DNA from: Micromussa lordhowensis
Lineage: Eukaryota > Cnidaria > Anthozoa > Scleractinia > Lobophylliidae
Length of the DNA stretch: 64,000 nt
Direction: 5' to 3'
Assembly (NCBI GenBank): GCA_964020085.1
Contig: OZ026601.1
Location: 4,717,835 to 4,781,834 of the forward strand
This document shows positions 53,727 through 64,000 of the stretch, piece after piece. Position numbers and translations under genes: made by a program. The notes beneath the pieces are model-generated. The model was not told where the DNA came from. It searched no databases and saw only the letters and a list, made by a program, of their open reading frames with translations. Numbering within the stretch: the stretch's first letter is position 1; every line of letters begins with the position of its first letter.

Positions 53727-56630
53727 ACCTCCATGAAAGTTTGGGTAAAACGACAGTAAACAAAATTAACCTCTTAAAAGCGCTAATATCCCCACGATAG
53801 AAATCGAGGGTCTATATATACCAGTGACCAAGGTTCATGTCGAAACTGAAAATCTCATTACTCACCACCATGTTTTTCTTTAAACGTTTGTTGCGAGATT
53901 TTGATGTTACAGAAAAAACATTCAAAAATTATGATTGTCTTTTACTGCTCGTGACCAGTCTCCAGTCACCAGTCTCCATTACTGAACGCACTGATATTGT
54001 TATGAGAATTTGATGTTGATCACTTAAGTGGTCGGAGGGTTAGACGAATGGCTTGTTTACTGTTCAGCTGCACTGGAAGGCGATTTTTCTCAGGTGAGCC
54101 TGATTTCCACCTGGTTTTATTTGTCTCTCCGTAAACCATTCTATTGTAAGGTCGATGGGGAAGTTTATGTCGAAGTTAAAGTAAGCCCTTAGATTCTAAA
54201 CGAAAATATTACCTGCCATCACTCCTAACTCGCCCACTATCAGCCCTCCGGCGATGTATATGTTTTGAAGGTTATATTCGCTTTGCCTCAAGTTATTGCA
54301 TCTCTAACAACTTTAGCGCATTCAATTTAGTGCAAATTGAAGGATTTGGGGTTGAATTGTTGCCAGGCACAGCATGAAACCCGTCGAGATTGCATTGCGT
54401 TGTTGAAAGTAATCTAACTCAGTACAAACTCTTGACTTTCACTTCGTCTGAAATACCTAAACAAACGCCATATTCCTAATTGCTTATTATGGCGAATACA
54501 AATGATGTATATTTATCGTTAAACTAACAATGGACCGAATAACTAATCCAAATTGATATTACAACGCTATCGCAAAAATAACGCGAACTAAGAAAGTGAA
54601 ACAAGTTGATCTAATATGCTTGCCCTAGCGTGTTAGGTTAGGTTTCGATCAGCCGAATACTTTAACGCAAGGATCCATATCCTTTCACACAAGACTGCAC
54701 CTTGTATGTTTATTAATGAGCATCTTGAAAGTCGACAAAAAAAAAAAGAAAATTAATTGTTGACCACATTTCTCCTCCTTCATCCGGTGTATGCCCAGAA
54801 TAGAAATTGTATTGAGCCGTGTGGCATAACGCAAGGCCACCAGTGGCTTTGTGCCACTTGCAGAACTGAAACAAAACGTGTATGCCTCAGGTATTACTCC
54901 ATGTCAGCGAATGGCTTGATGACTCGGTCGCCCGTGTGGAGCGATTCAATCATGGGAACTGGAGAAATAAGTCTTCCTCTTCGGCCACTTTGAGGCGACG
55001 AGATAAAACCTCCTAGGACCGTCCGATCAGACCAAACTCCTACTGCGCTACGAAACATGTTGGCTATGCGGGTCGTGTGGGCCTGATACTATTGAAGTAG
55101 TTGATTATGGATATTCTGCTAAATTCCGATGTTACCGGAACATAGAGAACCAATACGTCTGCCTTGTAGGAGCCTTCGTAGATAGAAAAATATAGCGATG
55201 TCAGTGAATCAAAGAACCATCAGCTTTTGGTATACAATAGAAAAAAGGTGCTTGAAGGAGCTGCCATAGCTTGATTTCAGAGCTTATTCGTCGTTTTTCA
55301 GTCTAGGGCTAAAAAAATTAGACTAGCCTCCCCGCCCCGCTTTTTTTAGCTCTTCACTCCAGAATCAGGTCTTGTTTTGTGTTGTTTGTAATTTCGTCAC
55401 ATATCTCGTCACTCGTGTCACGATGTGATCACGTGTCTTGGCTGCGGGTGAAGTATAAACTGGAAGTTACACTGATCAACCAACCACCCAACTATATATA
55501 CTGAGGAGAACTTTCGCGCACCGTTGAAGTTGACGTTCTTACACCAGTATATTACAGACGGGACTTTTCCCAGCTCTTTTCTCTCAATTCTATGAAAAAG
55601 AAGACTAACATCTGAATCGGCTAGAGAACCCTTATCTACAAAAGTGTTCCAAGTAAATGACGAGCAAGATGCGAGAATGTGACCCAAGAGAGGAGATCCA
55701 CAGGGTACCTCACGACCAGTCGCGTATCTACGTATACGCCATAGCTAAAGCATGACTCACAACGAAACCGAAATATCGCTGCCACCCCTCATGCAGAATC
55801 GAAGAGAAGACGTTGCGATTGGCAACAGACAATTCAAATTCATGAAAATTGGAAGCTTGCACAGTTTCGTCGGGCAATGAATCGCACATGGAGAGAAACG
55901 AGTAACGAGTTTAAAAATCCTACCATCCAAGGAACATGCGGCATTGCATTGTATTCATTTCCTCAAGGTGCTGTCATGTGACAGGACTGCAGCCACCCAC
56001 AGAGTAGATTTGAACCCTGATCGCACGAGGCACCGCTTTCCAGGTCGACCACCGTATTAGCAACAAAATCCGAATCAGAAGCTAGCTAGAGATGAAAATG
56101 AACAATTTGATGATTTACAACTACTCTTATATGAACCTTAATTCGAAAATGTTTTCAGCCGACCAGCGTCTTGTATCGATCGCTCCTCTACCCCGGTCCC
56201 GGCCCCGTGAAGATGATCAGGGTGTCCGTGTGTTAATTTTTCCGTGGAAAATTTGCAAGTTTGAGTCTCATATGATAGCTGTAGTTTGGTCATAAGTGCG
56301 TCATTTTATCGCCGGGGTGAGGCTGGAGCGTTCAGTAACTTGTTCTAATCGCTTGTTCTTGACTGTCGAAACGAAATCCGACAAGGTATTATTCACGAGG
56401 TCGATAATGTTACATTCGTCTTACTAGACCTAGTTACAATGCAAGCGTAGCTAAGCGCGGCGCACGGGAACGAGTCAATCATCTACGCTCGGAATGTCCA
56501 GCGACTCTTAGCTTTTAGTGGCAAGCGCTGTGTGTTTGATTTCCTTACAAAATGCTGATGCCACTGATTCTACACTGTTCATGGCCACTTGCGAAAGAAC
56601 AGAGAGTGAAGGCGAGGTAATTATTCATAA
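53727..56630. other. No gene recognised
   Basis: Unique-looking AT-rich sequence. A 78-codon frame at 54757-54993 contains CIEPC and CATCRTETKRVC Cys pairs but no family that I recognise. Confidence 0.4.
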
Positions 56631-56638
56631 TAATAATG

Positions 56639-56671
<33 letters not shown>
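56631..56671 (+). repeat. (TAA)n microsatellite
   Basis: TAATAATGATAATAATAATA and onward, about 13 units. One of four TAA tracts within 1.4 kb (others 57096-57146, 57678-57706 and 57991-58034). Confidence 0.95.
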
Positions 56672-56921
56672 TTTTTTTAAATTAAAAGTAATAACAACTT
56701 TATTAACAAATTCTTAAACAAACTAAAATTTATAATATATGATTTTTTTGTTACATAATAATTAATAACTGTTTTCTTTTTAAATTCCATCAATAATTTA
56801 AAACTATTTACAAAAGTTCATCTATAAAAATTAAAATATCTTCCAATTATATATATCAGATAGTACTTAAAAAAGACCTATTTACAATAATTAGAAATGC
56901 GTAGTAAAAAAAAACTAAATG

Positions 56922-57090
56922 TCAATAAATAGCTCCTTCAGTGTTCTCGATTTCTATATCAGTATTGCGAAAGTCCCATGATTTCCTTACAGTGGATCTA
57001 GTTCCTCTGAGACAGATTAATGCGCATCTCAGAAGTGCAAAGGAGGTTCTTGCTCGTATCCACGAGATTGTTTTGGCATAGTCCTCTCCT
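56922..57090 (-). pseudogene. C-terminal fragment of a transposable-element ORF
   Basis: The minus strand reads KKGEDYAKTISWIRARTSFA, then LLRCALICLRGTRSTVRKSW, and stops at about 56922. The pattern W-[IL]-R-x-R-x-SF-x3-RxAxxxxRGxR is one I recall at the C-terminus of repeat-borne proteins in cnidarians. The element type is not certain. It begins inside a TAA tract and its 3' side is A/T-rich. Confidence 0.4.
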
Positions 57091-57095
57091 TTCTT

Positions 57096-57828
<733 letters not shown>

Positions 57829-57964
57829 AAACGCACCCAAAGTAGAGAAAACTACACTACAATAAAAACAAAAAAGCCCAAAAAATCACGCATATGTTTG
57901 CCGTGTTTGTAGATCATGGTATAACGGCTGATAACCTATGATGGCTTAGCCAATCAAACCTCTC

Positions 57965-57990
<26 letters not shown>

Positions 57991-58034
<44 letters not shown>
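57991..58034 (+). repeat. (TAA)n microsatellite
   Basis: About 14 TAA units, the fourth TAA tract of the cluster. The sequence following (58035-58480) is AT-rich and has no recognised gene. Confidence 0.95.
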
Positions 58035-58035
<1 letters not shown>

Positions 58036-58479
58036 TACATTTAAACCGGGGTCGATCTCACATAAAGTGGTTTTCAGAATGGCGCTGTGAAGAAATATTA
58101 AAACGTAAAAGCTATACAAAACAATGCTGCTAGACGTAAAAAATACGATGTAAATAAATTAAAATATAACACAGGCATGCGTTCCAGTTTCTTTTTAAAA
58201 AGTAAAATAGATTCAGTTTCCAGTATTTCAGGACTTAGAAAGTTAAAGTCAAAAGCTGCTTGATACGTAATTTGCTTGATACGTAATTTATGCTTTACCC
58301 CGTTTGTTTTGGGAGCAGAAAGGTATAGATTCTTGCGCTGGCGGGTATTATAATGGTGGTGGCATTATTTTGTTTAAAATTAAAATTATTTGCTCGCGGG
58401 TTCTTTATGCTCACTTTCAAATAGAGAGAGTTGCAAAAAGGTTTAGCAGGATGGTGATTCCATGTTAAATCATTTAAAC

Positions 58480-58864
58480 AACCTTCAACTGTAGCTCGAA
58501 AGCGGATGCGCGTTTGGAACTTTTTAACCTATGAAAAACGATGTAAATCAGTCTTTCATTATAATTCTCCAGTCCTCCTCGACCTGACAATAAATTACAA
58601 TTTTCATAAACAGTTTTATATAACGTGCCTTTAGTTACCATAGCAGGAATAAATCTTTTCAAAAATCCAATTATCTCATCTGATGTGCAAAAATATTGAA
58701 TAAACATCAAGTTTATGCGTCCTTTTCGCACTCTTTTGTACTTTTCACCTTCAGCCTCGCTCCCACGTTTGCGTAACACTGGTGCCCATCATTCAAAACA
58801 AAACAGCTGAGTACGGTCACTTTGGAAATGGTCGTTTTTCCTCGCTGGCTAATTTTACAAGCTT
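58480..58864. other. Upstream region of the AGAP-like gene
   Basis: No clear TATA box. A minus-strand 101-codon frame (58474-58779) is unrecognised. The promoter of the AGAP-like gene should lie here. Confidence 0.35.
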
Positions 58865-61800
58865 ATGACGAAAATGCCGGTTTCCGATTCTCTAGAGGCC
58901 ATCGCTATGAGACAGGAGGCTGAGAGATTCGAATCGGTTTGTCCGAATATTCAATCTTTGTTCGACCTTCTGGAAGGAATCGACAACGTGCCTTTGAAGC
59001 GCAAAATAAGAGAACTCGTGAATCGAATAGAGGGTAAGTGAATTATTCGGTTGTAGTTTTATGGTGTAAACAGAATTGGTATAACTTCGATATGGTCGTT
59101 AGCAAGTCAAGTATAAGGTTGCGGTTTTCCTTATAAGAGCGACCTGGAGATTTCACTTTTTAGTTTAGCCCAGTTTCAGAGATACGAACATAAGCTTACA
59201 ACGACTCGCGATTCGCGAAGATAAACACTAAAGCATTCACTTGACTTCACCGTTCTCCTGCAAGATAGCAGTTTGTAAACAAAAGGGATCCCTCAAAATT
59301 CTCAGGAAGTCTCTTTATATCAATCAAGGTTCATGTAATTTCATTTTAAACCGTTCTTGGAATCAAGTTGTGGTTACGTAGAGCCGCTAAGAATCCTCAG
59401 GAATCTTCTAACACAAATTCGGTTACGTACAGAAATTTGAAAAAACTTGATTCCTGCTGTGCATGTTGGAAATCAGAAGCTACCTCGTGTACACAGGCCA
59501 CTAGTTCCCGGCATAACCTTCCTTAGTCCAAAAATATAACCGTAATTTAGAATTGATTTAAGGAAAAATATCAAGAGCTTTGATTGTTTATACTGGTCGC
59601 GACAGAGATCTTCTCGACTCGTTCGCGTACGTCGTGTCGCGCCAAAACGTTTGTAGCCTTATCTTCTTATGCAAAGCATCCCGATCGGTCGTGATTTATC
59701 TTGGCTAGAGTAAATGTCGTTTGTGAATCGAAATACAGTTCGATCGAGTTTTTTTTTCTGGTTTGTATATGTCGCATTTTGCATGTATTTACATGCAAGA
59801 GTAAACTAAGTGTTGACTTGTACAGTCGAGCCCATTTAGAAATGTAGTCTAGAATATTTTCTCTACGATTGTTTATGTATATATTTATTCTTTCGAAAGA
59901 AGACGTAGTTACGAGAAATCGCGATCGTTTTCTCATACATTTGAGCTTATTTTAGATGCCTTTGAATTGATAGATCTGTTTCGTGGCCGGTGTGTTACAG
60001 TCTCACGATGTCAATTTCACGGTTTTGAGAACCCATTGCAAATTCAACGTACTGTGAATTGTGTTGATAGAAGCCGCAGCTTATTTGCATGTTCTTGTAC
60101 ATATGGTGATAATCCAAATTAAATGGACTTCCTGCCCTTAGAAGAAAAATTGGCATTTGGATAGAGAAAGTGATTATTATTTTTTCTATTTCGAGGACAG
60201 CTCCTGTGACGGTCTTATATATGGAAAAAAAAGATGAAACAAACGAAATGCACTAGAAGTATTTTGTTTATTTGAACATAAATTCTTGAAAAATGCGTTT
60301 GTGGTTTAGGGTATTTAAATTTAATTCGAAATGTTTTTCCTTAGATTTTAAAATATTTTTGCCTTAGTTTTCATTATTAACGCTTACGCACATCATTTGA
60401 TGCAAATATAACTAATATTAATTTTGTGAACTGGGTATTGTTTTGTTTCACTGAAGTTTTTAGTCAAGTGCCTTCAGTTGAGTATTTCAAGAAGGTATCA
60501 AAATTCATCTGTAATCAATACCTTTCTTACTTAAACATCCCCTATGAATCTGTATGGCTGCCATTAAAGAGTCACAAATTATCAAAGATTCTAAAATGAT
60601 GTTAAGTTACTGGTCAAGTGATATTAATGTCTAGATATATCTGTTCTTGTGTTACAAATATTAGCACGAAATTGCAAAACTATGAAACATAACAAAAATT
60701 CTAAGGATTCCTTTGGATTGTTTCATAGCTGCTGATTTATGAGTGAAGAATTTTGAAATGCATTTCTAAGCCCAAAACAATTTCCTCATTTTTATAAGTT
60801 TTTCAGTCAGGGTAGTAAATTATATACTCTGATCTACCCCCTTCTTCCCATAAGGCATTTGTATATTAATAAAATGACACAGTTGTTTTAATATTTTGAA
60901 GAGAAACCAATAATAATATTACCTAGGATCTTAACTTGACATCCCGGGAAGCTACAATCTTGGACAAATTAAATGAAAAATTAAGACCGCCCCTCACCCT
61001 ATTTCAATGATGGAAAAAATGGCACAGTTTTGGTTCAGCACCAGTTCATCATTTATTCAGGTGGGGGTGGTTTTATTCCTTCTTTTATTCTTACCAAGAT
61101 TGTAGTTCGAATCACAGATCCCATTTCCCCATCCTTGCCTGCTGTCATTGCCCAGAACATTGTCAGCTTTCCAGACAATTTACAAATATGGAAAATGGTG
61201 TATGTCGCACCAGTTAGACTGAACTGTTACAGACAACCACTCAAATTGCTGTTTCTGAATCCCATGTGGGTCAGAAGATTTCTCAGGGCAATTTGAGTGT
61301 TGCTTGTTAAAAAGCTGCAGATATTAATTCAGTATTGAAAAGGTTTGCACTTTTAAATATTACAGTATTAAGTATTACATTTTGCATATTTACTTTTTTG
61401 GTAGTTAAGAATTTATCCAACTTATTATATAGACACAGGTGCTTCACTGGAGAATACACCACTCATAAACTACATCTGAAACTCAAGTGGTGTATTTTCC
61501 GTATCCTCACTAGCAAAGATTTCATTTCCCACTTTTTCATGGTTGTTTGTGCAAACAGTCAGTTGTCTTTATAATAAAAAGGAAATTTTACGATAACTGC
61601 AGAAATTCTCGCGCGTTCATTGGCTAATTTTTATCGTCAATATGCGGACAGACACATGACGACATCAGCGAGCGAGAACGGGCAATTCAACCATTTGTTG
61701 CGAGTGAGTAAAATATGCGTCTGTCCTGTTATTGACAATGAATTTCGTCATCACATTGTCAAAGTAGTCTGCGATCACAGCTACTTTGACAATGTGATGA

Positions 61801-64000
61801 CGAAATTTATGATCAATAACAGGACAGATGCATGAAAAACTGACGTCAATTTGTTAATTACATGGCGGCTGTACGATATGAATTTTATTTTCTTGTGTTA
61901 AAAGCAATATTTTACTCACTCGCTGCAATCATTCATGAAAATGATATTGTTGTTACCACTCGAAAATAAAATTCATATCCTTGTGCCACTGTGTAATATC
62001 TTTTATATTTCAAATCTGGTCAGAATTCATTCTTATCATTATCAGCTTTCAACGCTGTGGTCTAAGTATACTTTTTACAGCCAACAAACAAAACATTTCT
62101 TGTACACCATGTAGGTTTTTGTTTCTTTAGACCCAGAGGGGTGAGGAACTCCGTAAATAGGTTCTGCTGGGATGCTTGTCAAATTATCAAGGGTTTTGTA
62201 AGAAAGCATTCCCACGAAAGTGTTTACTACTGACAGCACCTTACCATGATTAAGGGGTTTCATAGACTGAGAGATGATTTCAGGAACCAAGTCAGTTCCA
62301 TCTAGAGAACCATTGATAGTAACTTAAAATGCAGATTAAACCTGTACATGTAGTACTGGTTAGTTCATATAGGAGAAGTTTGATACAATTATGGTCTGGT
62401 TAGATATACTTCATAAGGGTAAACATTAATTTGATCTATGCCCACCAAGTGAGATGCTGGTACTGGTCTTGCAAAAAGCTCCTTTTAGAATTATGAAAGA
62501 CCATTCCTATCACAGTTTTCGGTGCCCATTAACCCACCCCTCCCCTACCCAAATCACCTGTGGAGTGAATGGGGCTGAACAAAACTTGTTATTTGTTATT
62601 GGTCAATGATCGTTACCTTTTTTCTGTAGAATCCTTCCTTAACAGCCCTGAGTTCACTACACTGAGAGTCGACAGCAGTTGTGAACTTAGACTGGTGAGT
62701 CCAAGCTGTTCATTACCAAGTAATTTTTTGTAAAGAAGCCTCACAAGAACTACAGAGAAGAATCAAATCTGAGTGCAACTTGCAGACTTTGTATTGCATG
62801 AGTTTAATGTGTACAACACAGAAAAAAAACCCCACACCTTTACAGCCTGTAGACAGGAGAACTGAACCCAAAGAAAGGTCCAGAATCTCGAAATAGAGGG
62901 CCTTTGGTTATTTAGACTTATTATTCAACAAATTGTAACACTATCCAAATCTGGTCATGATGCTCTCGATATCTGTCATCCGTAGGTAACAGATATCTGG
63001 CAGTATACGTAGCTTCGTATGTGGGAAGAAAAAGTGAAGTGAGAAAATGTCGACAGAGAGATTTAAAAATGTTAGGCTGTTTTGTTATCAATTTGTTGAA
63101 TAATAAAACAATTATCCTGCTCAATCTCGCGGAATATCGTCTGATTTTATCAGACGATATTCCGCGCGATTTTGCAGGATAATTGATGTGATCTACCTGT
63201 GCATCAAACAAGGTAGAGCTTGACCCTCCCCACCCCACCCCTCGTCCCCATACAGGTGTTGCTGCTTCCCCTAGATGGTCCAATTGATCATAGGGTTCAG
63301 AACCACCTTAAATTTTCAAAACTTTAAGGTTTCTCTGAACCCTACGTACAGATTTTCTAAACAAATTGCCAAAAGTTGCTTCTTGTCATCCTTATTAAAA
63401 TTTGATAACATAAAAAAAAATTCATTGTGCCTTTTGAATTATTAGCTCCTAAAGCTGTAATTAAGGGTGTTTTTAGCAGGTCGTACTGTTATTATGGTGA
63501 CCTATTGTGTCACGAAAATGATAACAATGTGTTCTCCAATGATTGGGCAGTTGGCAGTTTTTTTTTTGATATCATGATTGAAGCATCAAGTGATAAGACA
63601 AAGTGTGGTTACAAATCGTCAAAATCTAAGTTCTGGAAACTGTTTTGAGCCACCTTAGGTTGCCAGCATCCATGTGCATTCTCAGGTGGAGGAAGTCACT
63701 GAGTTCAGGTGCTCAAACCTAAACTGCTCAAATTTGAGTCTGGCAACATACTAAGCATTGTGTAACCATGTCTTCTAGATGCTAGATTAGCTCTGCTATA
63801 TTTTCTTGCTCGTGAATTGCATTATCGAATGATCCTGTTTTTAATAAAGATACATGCATATATCCCCAATACAGGGCATTGTTGGGAGTTCAGTTTCTGG
63901 CAAGTCTGACTTGTTGCACAGGTATCTGACTGGCGAGTACGCCAAGGTTGATTCATTTACTGGACGCCACAAGAAGGAGGTGTGTCTTGATGGACAGAGC
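58865..64000 (+). CDS. AGAP: AGAP-family (centaurin-gamma) GTPase-ArfGAP, first three exons, continues past the window
   Basis: Exon 1 is 58865-59033 (start ATG at 58865, a second in-frame ATG at 58874), exon 2 is 62630-62694 and exon 3 is 63875 to beyond 64000. Splice sites and phases match. Exon 1 encodes [20 protein letters not shown] and exon 2 ends in SSCELRL. Exon 3 opens the Ras-like domain with the P-loop [11 protein letters not shown], then [12 protein letters not shown] and [10 protein letters not shown]. This order and wording match the AGAP N-terminus, whose GTP-binding domain is followed by PH, ArfGAP and ankyrin repeats (outside this window). AGAPs switch off Arf GTPases in endosomal traffic. 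Which paralogue cannot be decided here. Confidence 0.88.
59035..61565. other. First intron of the AGAP-like gene, 5' part
   Basis: AT-rich intron; no exon or repeat recognised. Confidence 0.5.
61575..61862 (+). repeat. Dispersed palindrome-containing repeat, copy 2
   Basis: Related to 627-880. Its centre is a long hairpin: 61720-61767 against 61781-61829 (CTGTCCTGTTATTGA...GTCAAAGTAG and complement) with only small mismatches around a 13-base loop. Confidence 0.7.
61866..61985. repeat. Palindromic MITE-like sequence
   Basis: GATATGAATTTTATTTTC on the left and GAAAATAAAATTCATATC on the right. ATTTTACTCACTCGC-type steps occur inside. Related by GATATGAATTTTAT to the piece at 28290. Confidence 0.65.
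63104..63189. repeat. Palindromic MITE-like sequence in the second AGAP intron
   Basis: CAATTATCCTGCTCAATCTCGCGGAATATCGTCTGA-type left arm (AATTATCCTGC, GCGGAATATCGTCTGA) is mirrored by TCAGACGATATTCCGC and GCAGGATAATTG. Confidence 0.75.
63293..63343. repeat. Short inverted repeat
   Basis: AGGGTTCAGAACCACCTTAA and TTAAGGTTTCTCTGAACCCT face each other around TTTTCAAAAC in the second AGAP intron. Confidence 0.6.

Noticed and set aside
54757..54993. Secreted Cys-rich protein (hydrophobic start, CIEPC, CATC)
   Set aside because: The hydrophobic start is short, there is no family resemblance, and the surrounding frame breaks up quickly. Probably chance.

Overview
This is eukaryotic, intron-rich, AT-rich DNA. 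The two host genes, the density of inverted-repeat DNA transposons and tRNA-derived SINEs, and the transposon types present all suggest a cnidarian, most likely an anthozoan such as a stony coral. The organism is inferred, not proven. No prokaryotic features (operons, ribosome binding sites, CRISPR arrays) were seen.

Layout. (1) 480-7623, + strand: the last 11 exons of a coiled-coil ciliary protein of the trichohyalin/plectin-homology type, probably CFAP210 (CCDC173), with MITEs and SINEs in its introns. (2) 7352-9012: its last exon and 3' flank, copied again at 52100-53726 as a broken duplicate. (3) 10114-14793: a young Ty3/Gypsy LTR retrotransposon with identical 161-bp LTRs, a 5-bp target duplication and two frame breaks in the reverse transcriptase. 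(4) 14900-15244: relic of a DEDDh-exonuclease-like gene. (5) 15486-17123: a foldback element. (6) 18490-18702, minus strand: a small secreted Cys-rich peptide with mirror-symmetric cysteine spacing. (7) 19650-33280: mostly non-coding repeats, including tandem duplications, tRNA-headed SINEs and MITEs.

(8) 33295-50630 is the most interesting part: three DNA transposons nested like Russian dolls, each supported by target-site duplications. The outermost is a Mutator-like foldback element (9-bp duplication GGAGACCCC, long terminal inverted repeats). Its left repeat was hit by a 14.2-kb element (33330-47532, 3-bp duplication TAA). The right repeat still holds the unoccupied version of that target. 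The 14.2-kb element carries two convergent multi-exon genes: an rve/integrase-type DDE transposase and a HECT-type ubiquitin ligase with zinc-finger and CUE-like parts. Each starts with the same ATGGCGGACAG inside a roughly 515-bp, nearly identical inverted repeat, so both should share one promoter sequence. The transposase gene is in turn interrupted by a 4250-bp ISL2EU-like element (34327-38576, TA duplication, about 54-bp TIRs). That element has its own convergent pair: a THAP-DDE transposase whose third catalytic acid is replaced by Lys, and a SAP-SWIM-YqaJ nuclease protein.

(9) 56630-58035: (TAA)n tracts holding a 5'-truncated non-LTR retrotransposon tail with a restriction-like endonuclease motif, as in the R4/Dong type known to target TAA repeats. 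(10) 58865-64000, + strand: the first three exons of an AGAP-family (centaurin-gamma) GTPase/ArfGAP gene, which runs off the window.
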